From Phytophthora sp. 'mugwort' (Eukaryota; Oomycota; Peronosporomycetes; Peronosporales; Peronosporaceae), in the NCBI GenBank assembly GCA_033558025.1, contig JAUCEF010000013.1, forward strand, positions 551,001 to 615,000: a stretch of 64,000 nucleotides of DNA, written 5' to 3'. The position numbers and the translations under genes were made by a program. Below are positions 43,989 to 55,400 of this stretch, in pieces. The stretch's first letter is position 1. Each line of letters opens with the position of its first letter. Below the pieces are notes generated by a model. It ran no database searches. It was not told the DNA's origin and saw only the letters and a list, made by a program, of their open reading frames with translations.

Positions 43989-46900
43989 GGCGTTCAACAC
44001 CGACCGAGAGTCTCGCCAGTGTACGTACTGCGGAAAAGTGGGGCACACGATTGACAAGTGCTGGACCAAGCAGAAGGACGAGAACCGAGGGCCGAGACGC
44101 GGCGGCAACGGCCGTGGACGCGGGGCCAACAACATCCAGTGGAGAAACGACAGCAACGGCTTCGACTACGACTACGATCGAGTAGCGTTCGCGGTTTCAC
44201 TGGAATGTGGGGTTTCGACGGGCAAGAATGTGTCCGGGATGTGGGCGGTCGACAGCGGCGCAACGCACCACATCTGCAACGACAAGACCAAGTTCGTCCA
44301 TTTGATTGAGCGGAACGAAGGCGAACTTTCGGTGGCCGACGGCAACAAGGCGGCCATCATGGGTGTGGGGACCATCGTGGAACAAGTGGTTCTGCCCAAT
44401 GGCGACGAGCGCGAGATCGAGATCAAGAACGCGCTGTACGTGCCAAGCATGAGCAAGAATCTGCTTTCGGTACCGCAGATCAACAAAAGTGACAAGTTTC
44501 AAGTGGTGTTCGACGGCACCAAGATGCAGATTGCGCACAAAGGCTCCAAGCAAGTGGTGGCGACGGCAAACCTCATGGATGGACTCTACTGGCTTCAGAC
44601 GCCTCAGCGATCGGCGAATGCGGCGACGAGTGGCAAGACTGTCGACCTGCACGCGCGCATGGGTCACGCTCCGGTTGAGGTGCTTCGCAAGATGGTCGAC
44701 AACCACATGATCAAGGACGCGAAGGCACCTTTCAAGTCGAGCGGACCAAGTCTGTGTCGTGGTTGCCAGCAAGGCAAAATGGTCCAAAAACCATTCCCAA
44801 GCAACCGTGACAAGCGTCGCTACGACACATTTGAGCTGCTCCACTTCGACATCTGCGGACCCATGGAGGAAAACTCGCTTGGCGGCAGCAAGTACCTGCT
44901 ACTGATCGTGGACGAAGCCAGTGGATGCATGAAGGGTTTCTGCCTGCGTGCCAAGTCGAAGAGCGAAGACTGCATCAAGACGTACATCATGAAGGTGCAG
45001 AAGCAGTTCGGCAAGAAGGTCAAGTTTGTGCGGCACGACGGAGCTCGTGAGTTTGCGACCAACTCGCTCAACGACTTCTACGAAGACGAAGGCATCGAGC
45101 AGCAAACCACGGTTCCGTACGCGCACCAGACCAACGGCACGGCAGAGCGAGCTATCCGAACTATCGTCACGATCGGCCGCAGCATGCTGCATCACGCTAA
45201 GCTGGACAAGTGTTTCTGGGCTGAGGCGGCCATGACTGCCATCTACGTGAAGAACCGCCTGCCGTCACCCAAGATCGAGCACAAGACTCCGTTCGAGATC
45301 GTTTACAACTCCAAGCCGAGTGTGAAGCACATGCGTGTGTTCGGCTGTCGGACGTACATTCTGACTCCGAAGGAGAAGCGGCTCAAGTGGGATCCCAAGG
45401 CTCGCGCCGGATTGTTTCTGGGTTACGAAGAAGTGTCCAAGGCGTATCGACTTTATGACATCGAGGCGGGGCAGGTGGTTATCAGTCGCGATGTCAACTT
45501 CGATGAGTCGACCTTTGGATGTTCACCGACGATTTCCGATGAAGATGTCGATGACCTGGAGTTCGACTCGCTCGACATCGACAATGATGGTTTCCGCCAG
45601 ACGGAGTACACGCAGGCAGGGAAGCGCAAGAGCCGCCCGAGTGACGAAGATGAAGCTGCCAGAAAACCGCGAGCTGTGCGTCATCGACCTGGACTGGAAG
45701 AAGCAAGTGCGCCGAACTACTCCCCTCCGCACCGAGCAGACGCAGACGAAGAAGAAAAGTCTGGAGACCAAGATGAAGAATCGACTCCACCAGTTTTTTG
45801 GCGTGCAAGTGCCAATGCCGTCGAAGCAGGCGATCTATCGGAGCCGACGACATTCCAAGAAGCGGTGAACGGCCCCGACCAAGTGCACTGGCGCAAGGCG
45901 ATTCGTGCTGAGCTCGAATCGATGCGACTTCGTGGTGTGTTTCGTGCTGCCAAGTTGCCTAACGGACAACGCGCCATCGGCACCAAGTGGGTGTTCAAGA
46001 TCAAGCGCAAAGCGGACGGATCGATCGAGAAGTACAAGGCGCGCCTCGTGGCCAAGGGGTTCAAGCAGAAGTACGGCATCGACTACACCGAGACGTTCTC
46101 GCCCGTGGTCAAGTACGTGACGCTGCGCATGATCATCGCGATTGCCAAGTATTTTGGCTGGCCCCTCGACCAACTCGACGTGGTGACAGCTTTCCTGTAC
46201 GGGATAATGAAAGAACTGGTGTTCTGCGCGGTCCCCGAAGGTGTTGATCTCGACGGTGACTTCGACTGCCTGGAATTGGTGAAGGCGATCTACGGTCTCA
46301 AGCAAGCTTCGCGCGTGTGGAACGAGACCTTCGACGAGTTCGTGTGCTCCATCGGCTTTCAAGTATCGGCGTTCGACCCGTGCCTCTACATCAAGATCGT
46401 TGACGGTCACTGCGTGCTGGTGCTGGTCTACGTGGATGACGTGCTGATTACCGGAAGTTCACCCGAACTGATCTCACGCACGAAGACCGACCTCAAGACA
46501 CGCTTCGAGATGACCGACAGCGGCAAGTGCGCGTTCGTTCTTGGGATCGAATTGGTGGACGGCCCGGACGGCAGCGTGACGATGTGTCAGCGCCGCTATG
46601 TGGATGACATTCTCAAGCGTTTTGGTATGGACGAGTGCAAGGCCGTGGTGAGTCCCGTCGATATAAGCACTCGACTGATTTCAAGTGACGCAGCGACCAA
46701 GGTGAACGCTCCGTTTCGCGAAGCTGTTGGTGCTCTGATGCACTTGATGACTGCCACGCGCCCGGACATCGCGTACGCCGTTGGCTATGCGTCGCGCTTC
46801 ATGGAGAACCCTCAAGAAGAACACTGGGTTGCGGTCAAGCGTATCTTTCGCTACCTGCAAGGCACCAAGACGCATGGGATCTGCTTCAAGCCGGGTGACA

Positions 46901-47166
46901 ACATCGACTTTCGTGGGTACTCGGATGCGGACTGGGCTGGCGACCTCGCGGACCGCAAGTCGACTTCCGGCTACACGTTCATGCTAATGGGTGCACCAGT
47001 GAGCTGGGGAAGCAAGAAGCAGTCAAGTGTTTCGCTGTCTACGAGTGAGGCGGAGTACATCGCACTCAGTCTGGCGATCCAAGAGGGCAAGTGGATTCAT
47101 CGCCTGCTGCGCGAGATTCTGGCGGCCGCTAATGAGACTGGACCCGAGCTCATGATCCGCGAAGAC
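43989..47166 (+). CDS. gag-pol: A2 gag-pol monomer 1, segment 2 (zinc knuckle to RNase H)
   Basis: After the TSD copy it continues FNTDRESRQ into the CCHC knuckle ([14 protein letters not shown]), DSGAT protease, HHCC and DD35E integrase, linker, RT (YVDDVLITG) and RNase H ([18 protein letters not shown]), open to 47166. There it is cut in REDNQ by a minus-strand B element (TSD AAGAC, 47162-47166 and 51886-51890). Its end lies at 51886-52115. I see no stop or frameshift in any of the three segments, so the host copy appears to have been intact before the two insertions. Confidence 0.92.
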
Positions 47167-47479
47167 AAAAGGCTTGGTCACTTGATGGCAAAATGCAAAG
47201 TGATTGATTTAGGTCCTTAGTTCGCAAACTCCTTGCTACCTCTAAGCCTACAGTTCTACCTACTGGGTACACTCTACTGGATTCTCTACTGGATACTGAG
47301 TTACTTCAGCCAATCGCAGAGCGCCACGTCGATGCCCATCTTGTACCCACAATCTTGTACCCACGTGCATCGTAATCATCGTCCCGTAATCGCCGGAGTG
47401 ATTGAGGTGCCACTGAGTGAAGGTCATACCGGTATCCTACCGGTATACAGCAGCTGCTCGAGGCGTCTCCTTGACAACA
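47167..47479 (-). repeat. B 3' LTR (313 bp), minus strand
   Basis: Same as 28219-28531; contains the gag-pol stop at 47437-47439. Confidence 0.95.
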
Positions 47480-50400
47480 CTCCCACTCGACTCGATAGCC
47501 TTCGGTGCTTCGATGCCGAGCTTGCTCCGGAGACAGTCGAACTGCGCCGCTGAAATGGGCTTGGTCATCAGGTCCGCCAGCATGTCTTGCGTCGGACAGT
47601 ACTCGAGCACCACTTCTCCGTCCTCGACCTTCTCGCGCACGAAGTGGTAGCGAAATGTCGATATGCTTGGTACGCTTGTGAAACTCGGGATTCTTGGCAA
47701 GCGCGATGGATCCTTGGTTGTCTTCGTAGATCTTGATCGCCTTGCCCTCTGTGGTTTCGCCTATCTCGCACAGAAACGCCTTGAGCCACACAGCCTCCTG
47801 TGTTGCCTCCGATAGCGCCATGTACTCGGCTTCCGTCGACGATAGTGCCACCGTCCTCTGCTTCTTGCTGCGCCAGCTCACGCATCCACCGCTCATTATG
47901 AACGCGTATCCGCTCGTGCTGCGGCGCGACTCCACATCACCCGCCCAGTCCGCATCCGAGTAGCCGCAGACGCCGTCTTGGTCCTTGGTGCGAAACTCGA
48001 TGCCGTACGTCGCCGTGCCTTGGATGTAGCGGAGGACGCGCTTGAGTGCTTGCCAGTGTGTGGGGCATGGGTCTGCAGCGAACTGACTCAGTGTGCCCAC
48101 TGCCGCAGCCAGATCCGGTCGGGTGCCCACCATCAAGTACATGAGGCAGCACACGGCGTTCCGGTAAGGCACGCCTGCCATGGTGTCATCATGCTTGCAC
48201 CCGCCGTCGCACATAGCCTTGGTCAGCTTGAGTCCGGGATCCTGCGGCGTTTTCACGGGCTTGCTGTTCTCCATGCTGAACTTGCTCAGGATGCTCCGCG
48301 CGAACTTGGTCTGCCGCATCGTCACCTCACCAGCCTTGATGTCTTGCTTGATCTCCATTCCGAGAAAGTAGCTCAGCTCGCCTAGGTCCGTCATCTCGAA
48401 CCGCTTGCTTAGTGCGCTCTTGGTCGCCTTGAGCATGTCGTCATCACTGCTCGCAATCACCAGGTCGTCCACGTACAGCACCACGAGCACCATGCTGTCG
48501 CCGTTGCGCTTGACGTAGACGCAGTGGTCGGTCTCGCACTTGTCGAAGTCCAGCTTGAGCATGAAGTCGTCGATGGTGTGGTTCCACATGCGCGGCGACT
48601 GCTTGAGACCGTAGAGCGCGCGCTTGAGCTTGCACACATGATCCGGGCGTCCTTCGCTTATGTATCCGTCGGGCTGCTGCATGTAGATGTCTTCATCCAG
48701 GACGCCGTTAAGAAAGGCTGTCTTAACGTCCATCTGGTGCAGCTTGAGCCCGTACTTGGCAGCCATCGCTAGCACGATTCGGATGGACGTGAACTTGGCC
48801 ACGGGCGCGAAGGTCTCGTCGTAGTCGATGCCGTGCTTCTGCGAAAAACCCTTAGCCACCAGGCGCGCCTTGTATCGTTCGATCTCGCCGGCTTGGTTCT
48901 CCTTCACGCGAAAGACCCATCGACAGCCGATGGCCTTGCGTCCCTTGGGCAGCAGTACCACGTCCCATGTGTCGTTCTTGCGCAGCGAGTCGTACTCCGA
49001 GTCGCAGGCCTCCTTCCATTTGCGTGCGTCGTTGGATTCCATCGCCGACTTGAACGTGGTCGGCATTTCTCCCACTGAATCCACGACGTACGCCGCCTCG
49101 AAGATCTTGTCGTTGTCTCGAGCCATGGCAGACATCTCATCCAGGCCTTGGCGTCGATTCTCTGACGCGTATCGCTTGGCACTCGGGGTCTCCACCGCTT
49201 CCTCCAGCGACTGTGTCCGCGGGTGTCTCTTGCTGCCGGGCAAGAATTCATCATCCCGCGCAGTCTCTTCATCTTCGTCGTCCGATGCCGACTGTTCATC
49301 TTTGTCCGTGGTGCCTTCTTCCGCATCTTGAAGGTCCACCAGCGCCTCCTTGGGTTTGTAGTCGCGTCTTCCACCGTCGAAGACGTCTTCCATGAACTGT
49401 GCATCGCGGCTCACCAGCACGCGACCACTCTCGATCTCCTCGAACCGATACGCTTTCTCGTGGTCCGAGTACCCCAGGAACCTGCATCGCACCGATCGCG
49501 CATCCAGCTTGGTTCGCTTCTCTTTCGCCACATGCACGTAGGCGTGGCAACCGAAGACTTTGAGGTTGGCCAGCAATGGTTTCTTGGCAGTCCACAGCTC
49601 GTACGGAGACTTATCGTTGTCAAGCGCATGTGTCGGACAGCGGTTGCGCAGGAACATAGCCGTCATGACTGCTTCGCCCCAGTATGCCTTGGACAGACTC
49701 GCGTGCTCCAGCATGCACCGCGCGCATTCAACTAGCGTTCGGTTCATGCGCTCCGCGATTCCGTTGAGCTGCGGCGTGTATGGCGGCGTGAACTTCTGCA
49801 CGATGCCGCGCTTGCTGCAAAACTTGGCCATTTTGTCGGATTTGTACTCACCACCGTTGTCACTGCGAAGCTCCTTGACGCGCTTGCCGGTCTGTGTCTC
49901 CGCAAACGCCACAAAGTGCGCGAACTTGTCGGCCACCTCCCACTTGTTCTTTACCAGGTACACCACGCAGTAGCGCGACTTGTCGTCGATAAAGGTGACG
50001 AAGTAGCGCTTGCCGCCAAACGTCGGCGTGCGCATGGGCCCGCATACGTCACTGTGCACTACCTCCAGTAGTTCATTGGCACGCTTGGGCGATGTCGATT
50101 CGAAACTCAATCGCGTCTGCTTGCCGAGCGCGCATCCGTCGCACGTCTCCCACTTGCTCGCGGACCCGAGGTCAATGCCGACGCTGAGCTTCTTCTTGAC
50201 GATGGCGTCGAGCCCAGCGTGACCGATGTGGCCTAGTCGAAGGTGCCAGAGGTACGACTTGGTGTCCCCTTGGCTCCCGTTCGGACTCGCCGAATACGCT
50301 TCGTCCAGGCGCACGGGCGTCATGCACAGCTTGAACAGCTTGCCGTCACGCGCACCTATCGTGCACTTCATCCCATTCAGCGCGATGAAGCATCCGTCGC

Positions 50401-51568
50401 TGTCGAAGGTCACTGATCCGACGTCCTTGGTGAAGCGCCCGATCGAGAAGAGGTTGCGCGTTAGCTTGGGAATGTGACACACGTTCGTGAGCACACCCTT
50501 CTTGATGCCACGAGGCGTCTTCATCTCCATCACAATGTCGCCGCTGCCGATCGCTTGAACCACACCGTCGTCTGCGAGACGCACGTCGACCGGAGTGAAA
50601 GCCTTGTAGTTTCTCATGAACTTCTTGGAGTGCGCCATGTGCTGCGTCGCACCCGAGTCGACCAGCCATGTGCCACTCGCCGACGCTGCCATGGCCGCAT
50701 CGCCATCGCCGTCGACGAAGAAGAGATAGTCGCCGGAGTCGTCCTCACGCGCGACGTTGGCACGCTGCGAGCGCTGCCGTTCCGTGTTGTCATGGATCCG
50801 CGAGGGACACTCCGCGATCCAATGTCCATGCTTGCCGCAGTTGTGGCACGCACCGTTCTTCTTCGACGGTCGGCCCTTATGCTTGTTGTCCCTCATCATG
50901 AACGCCTGGCCAGGCGCGGCGCCATCTCCATCGCCACCCTGCTCCTTGCGCTTCATGCCTTCATGTAGCAGCCGAGACGTCACCAGCTCCCACGTCAGCG
51001 TGTCGGATCTTGACTCCAACGCCGTGATCAGGAACTGATACGACTCGCTCAGGCTCCCGAGAAGCGTGATCACCAAGTCGTCCTCGCTGACCGGAGCGCC
51101 GACCGCGTCGAGCTGTTCCGCCAGAGTCTTGAGCTTGTTGATGTGTTGAAGCACATCATCACCTTCCTCCATCATGAGCGTGAAGAAACGCCGACGAAGA
51201 AAGAGCTTGTTGGCCAAACTCTTCTTCTCGAAGTGTCCTTCCAGTCTTGACCATGCATCATGCGCGCCACTCGCCGAGCGAACCAGCGGCAGCTGCGAAT
51301 CCTCCATCGCGAGACAGATCATCGCCAGCGCCTTGCGCGACTTCTTCCGAAAGAGCGCTTGATCCGCCGCAGTCTGGCAGTGCTCCAGCTTCACTTCCCC
51401 ACTTGTCACTTCCCACAGTTCGCGCTCCTCGAGCACCATCTGCATCTTGAACTTCCACGTGTGGAAGTTAGTTCCGTCGAACTTGTTGATGCGGGCGGTC
51501 GTAGTCGAAGTGGCGTCCATGGCGAAGGCGTAGTCGGGGTCTTCAGAGAAGGCGGGGCTTGGGCTCAT
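47437..51568 (-). pseudogene. gag-pol: Family B gag-pol, 1-bp insertion in RNase H, B2-like gag patch
   Basis: It starts at the ATG at 51568 in the primer-binding site. GAG, CCHC, DSGATQH, DD35E integrase, YVDD RT and most of RNase H are open. A 1-bp insertion near 47653-47655, identical to that near 33111, shifts the last ~75 codons. Near the N-terminus (about 51472-51510) the sequence is TSTTTARINKFDGTN, as in the B2 copy at 38135 and unlike the sister copy at 32894-37025 (PPSAFRINKFDGAN). Only the RNase H end is lost, so protein from this copy could still include GAG, PR, IN and RT. Confidence 0.93.
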
Positions 51569-51572
51569 AACC

Positions 51573-51885
51573 AAAAGGCTTGGTCACTTGATGGCAAAAT
51601 GCAAAGTGATTGATTTAGGTCCTTAGTTCGCAAACTCCTTGCTACCTCTAAGCCTACAGTTCTACCTACTGGGTACACTCTACTGGATTCTCTACTGGAT
51701 ACTGAGTTACTTCAGCCAATCGCAGAGCGCCACGTCGATGCCCATCTTGTACCCACAATCTTGTACCCACGTGCATCGTAATCATCGTCCCGTAATCGCC
51801 GGAGTGATTGAGGTGCCACTGAGTGAAGGTCATACCGGTATCCTACCGGTATACAGCAGCTGCTCGAGGCGTCTCCTTGACAACA
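51573..51885 (-). repeat. B 5' LTR (313 bp), minus strand
   Basis: Next to the primer-binding site (51572-51557). The INR+FPR-like motif is at 51593-51609. Confidence 0.95.
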
Positions 51886-52115
51886 AAGACAACCAGTCGT
51901 GCATCAAGATGACGAAGAACCCAGTAAACCACGGTCGCGCCAAGCACATCGACATCAAGTACCACCACATCCGCGATGAAGTGAAGCGCGGTGAAGTCAA
52001 GCTCGAGTACTGCGAGACTTCTGTGATGCTAGCGGACATCATGACGAAGGCTCTCGCGGGACCACGCCATACGGATCTGACGGCGGCTCTCGGCATTCGT
52101 GGGACTTCGCATTGA
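51886..52115 (+). CDS. gag-pol: A2 gag-pol monomer 1, segment 3 (RNase H end)
   Basis: The first five bases are the TSD copy AAGAC. The host frame then continues [26 protein letters not shown] to ALGIRGTSH, stop 52113-52115. This closes the A2 gene that begins at 38613. The piece is nearly identical to 37343-37572. Confidence 0.92.
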
Positions 52116-52122
52116 GGGGGCG

Positions 52123-52472
52123 TATTGACGGTTACCGGTTTGGTATCAGTTATTAGCCGTGAACCGGTTAACCCGAACCGGTCCAATCCGAACCCACGTT
52201 GATTATGGTGATTACGGTAAGTTGTTTACGCCACCGATGATTAGACGAGTAGGATGATTGGACGAACACCGGTGAGTGATGGTTGATTAGATGCACTAGG
52301 TGATAGGACGCAGGGTCGCGTGTCTATAACAGTAGGGTGTAAGCTCCAACAATTCAATCACTTTCGAATCTTCATTCTACCCCTCAAGTGCCTTCGCTCC
52401 GGTCCCGCCGTCTGCGACGTCCCTCCCTCCGCTTCGTACAAGCTTCGTGTCCAAGATCCATACCTTTCATCA
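52123..52472 (+). repeat. A2 LTR shared by array monomers 1 and 2 (350 bp)
   Basis: TATTGACGG to TTTCATCA. It has four ACCGGT sites (52134, 52163, 52177, 52268) and INR-like TCACTTT at 52358-52364 and TCATTCT at 52372-52378. It is at once 3' LTR of the copy ending 52115 and 5' LTR of the intact copy starting 52477. Confidence 0.95.
52358..52364 (+). promoter_or_regulatory. INR-like initiator in A2 LTR
   Basis: TCACTTT fits the oomycete INR (YCAYTYY). The flanking FPR (CGAATCTTC) is a weak match, and a second INR-like TCATTCT follows at 52372. Initiation here would leave ~113 nt of LTR leader before the primer-binding site. The position is conserved in all A LTRs. Confidence 0.45.
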
Positions 52473-52488
52473 GGTTATGAGCCCAAGC
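52473..52488 (+). other. Primer-binding site of intact A2, containing the gag-pol ATG
   Basis: GGTTATGAGCCCAAGC follows the LTR without a gap. It is complementary to the anticodon arm of an initiator tRNA-Met; the ATG at 52477 pairs with the CAU anticodon. The same 16 bases occur at every complete 5' LTR junction of both families. Confidence 0.8.
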
Positions 52489-55400
52489 ACCATGTCCTCT
52501 GCCCAAGACGCCTCGACCAAGGTCTCCATTGACAAGTTCAACGGGGACAACTACGCGACGTGGAACCGCTACATGCGTGGCGTGTTCCTGACCAAGTCGA
52601 CGTGGCATGTCGTGAACCGTGAGACGACGCCAAGCTACACGGACTCGCGGGCCAAGGACGACTACGTCAAGTTGAGCAACATCGCTTTCGGACTGATGCT
52701 GCTCCACATGGACGCGGACTACCACCATGTGGTCGACGACTGCGAGGAAGCGTGGGTTGCCTGGTCGCGCCTGAAGACGCTGTACGGTGGTTCGCAGAAG
52801 GCTGGACGCATCTACCTGAAGCGCCAACTCTTCAGCATGGAGATGTCGGAAGGCGGCAATGTGTTGCATCATTGCAACGAAGTCCTCAACATCAGCGCCA
52901 AGCTCAGCAGCATCGGTGCCAAGATGGAGGACGAGGACGTGGCGATCTGCTTGTTGCGCAGCCTCCCCAAGAGCTACGAGAACGTCGTGCTGAACTTGGA
53001 GATGAGCAGCGCTGAACTGCGGTCGCAAGACGTCGTGAAGGTGCTCACGAACGAGCACATCAAGAGACAAGGCGAGAAGACGGCGACGGTGAAGACTGAG
53101 AACGCGGCCAAGGCGTTCAACACCGACCGAGAGTCTCGCCAGTGTACGTACTGCGGAAAAGTGGGGCACACGATTGACAAGTGCTGGACCAAGCAGAAGG
53201 ACGAGAACCGAGGGCCGAGACGCGGCGGCAACGGCCGTGGACGCGGGGCCAACAACATCCAGTGGAGAAACGACAGCAACGGCTACGACTACGACTACGA
53301 TCGAGTAGCGTTCGCGGTTTCACTGGAATGTGGGGTTTCGACGGGCAAGAATGTGTCCGGGATGTGGGCGGTCGACAGCGGCGCAACGCACCACATCTGC
53401 AACGACAAGACCAAGTTCGTCCATTTGATTGAGCGGAACGAAGGCGAACTTTCGGTGGCCGACGGCAACAAGGCGGCCATCATGGGTGTGGGGACCATCG
53501 TGGAACAAGTGGTTCTGCCCAATGGCGACGAGCGCGAGATCGAGATCAAGAACGCGCTGTACGTGCCAAGCATGAGCAAGAATCTGCTTTCGGTACCGCA
53601 GATCAACAAAAGTGACAAGTTTCAAGTGGTGTTCGACGGCACCAAGATGCAGATTGCGCACAAAGGCTCCAAGCAAGTGGTGGCGACGGCAAACCTCATG
53701 GATGGACTCTACTGGCTTCAGACGCCTCAGCGATCGGCGAATGCGGCGACGAGTGGCAAGACTGTCGACCTGCACGCGCGCATGGGTCACGCTCCGGTTG
53801 AGGTGCTTCGCAAGATGGTCGACAACCACATGATCAAGGACGCGAAGGCACCTTTCAAGTCGAGCGGACCAAGTCTGTGTCGTGGTTGCCAGCAAGGTAA
53901 AATGGTCCAAAAACCATTCCCAAGCAACCGTGACAAGCGTCGCTACGACACATTTGAGCTGCTCCACTTCGACATCTGCGGACCCATGGAGGAAAACTCG
54001 CTTGGCGGCAGCAAGTACCTGCTACTGATCGTGGACGAAGCCAGTGGATGCATGAAGGGTTTCTGCCTGCGTGCCAAGTCGGAGAGCGAAGACTGCATTA
54101 AGACGTACATCATGAAGGTGCAGAAGCAGTTCGGCAAGAAGGTCAAGTTTGTGCGGCACGACGGAGCTCGTGAGTTTGCGACCAACTCGCTCAACGACTT
54201 CTACGAAGACGAAGGCATCGAGCAGCAAACCACGGTTCCGTACGCGCACCAGACGAACGGCACGGCAGAGCGAGCTATCCGAACTATCGTCACGATCGGC
54301 CGCAGCATGCTGCATCACGCTAAGCTGGACAAGTGTTTCTGGGCTGAGGCGGCCATGACTGCCATCTACGTGAAGAATCGTCTGCCGTCACCCAAGATCG
54401 AGCACAAGACTCCGTTCGAGATCGTTTACAACTCCAAGCCGAGTGTGAAGCACATGCGTGTGTTCGGCTGTCGGACGTACATTCTGACTCCGAAGGAGAA
54501 GCGGCTCAAGTGGGATCCCAAGGCTCGCGCTGGACTGTTCCTGGGTTACGAAGAAGTGTCCAAGGCGTATCGACTTTATGACATCGAGGCGGGGCAGGTG
54601 GTTATCAGTCGCGATGTCAACTTCGATGAGTCGACCTTTGGATGTTCACCGACGATTTCCGATGAAGATGTCGATGACCTGGACTTCGACTCGCTCGACA
54701 TCGACAATGATGGTTTCCGCCAGACGGAGTACACGCAGGCAGGGAAGCGCAAGAGCCGCCCGAGTGACGAAGATGAAGCTGCCAGAAAACCGCGAGCTGT
54801 GCGTCATCGACCTGGACTGGAAGAAGCAAGTGCGCCGAACTACTCCCCTCCTCACCGAGCAGACGCAGACGAAGAAGAAAAGTCTGGAGACCAAGATGAA
54901 GAATCGACTCCACCAGTTTTTTGGCGTGCAAGTGCCAACGCGGTCGAAGCAGCCGTGGACTTATCGGAGCCGTCGACATTCCAAGAAGCGGTCAACGGCC
55001 CGGACCAACTGCACTGGCGCAAGGCGATTCGTGCTGAGTTAAAGTCGATGCGACTTCGTGGTGTGTTTCGTGCTGCCAAGTTGCCCAGCGGACAAAGCGC
55101 CATCGGTACCAAGTGGGTGTTCAAGATTAAGCGCAAAGCGGACGGATCGATCGAGAAGTACAAGGCGCGCCTCGTGGCCAAGGGGTTCAAGCAGAAGTAC
55201 GGCATCGACTACACCGAGACGTTCTCGCCCGTGGTCAAGTACGTGACGCTGCGCATGATCATCGCGATTGCCAAGTATTTTGGCTGGCCCCTCGACCAAC
55301 TCGACGTGGTGACAGCTTTCCTGTACGGGATAATGAAAGAACTGGTGTTCTGCGCGGTCCCCGAAGGTGTTGATCTCGACGGTGACTTCGACTGCCTGGA

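Larger units (their letters stand above)
47167..51885 (-). mobile_element. Complete B element (4719 bp), minus strand, TSD AAGAC
   Basis: LTRs at 47167-47479 and 51573-51885 (313 bp each) flank one gag-pol. TSD AAGAC is exact at 47162-47166 and 51886-51890. This fixes the B termini as TGTTG...TTTT. Confidence 0.96.

Noticed and set aside
47973..49735. Several plus-strand frames of 130-170 aa inside minus-strand B elements
   Set aside because: They are low-complexity, Ser/Arg-rich translations of the B pol antisense strand, with no domain and no independent start context.
52384..53169. Long antisense frame (261 aa) opposite family A gag, repeated in most copies
   Set aside because: It mirrors the codon pattern of the GAG strand, runs across the LTR/primer-binding site, has no recognisable domain and recurs only because the elements are repeated. 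I treat it as a shadow frame.
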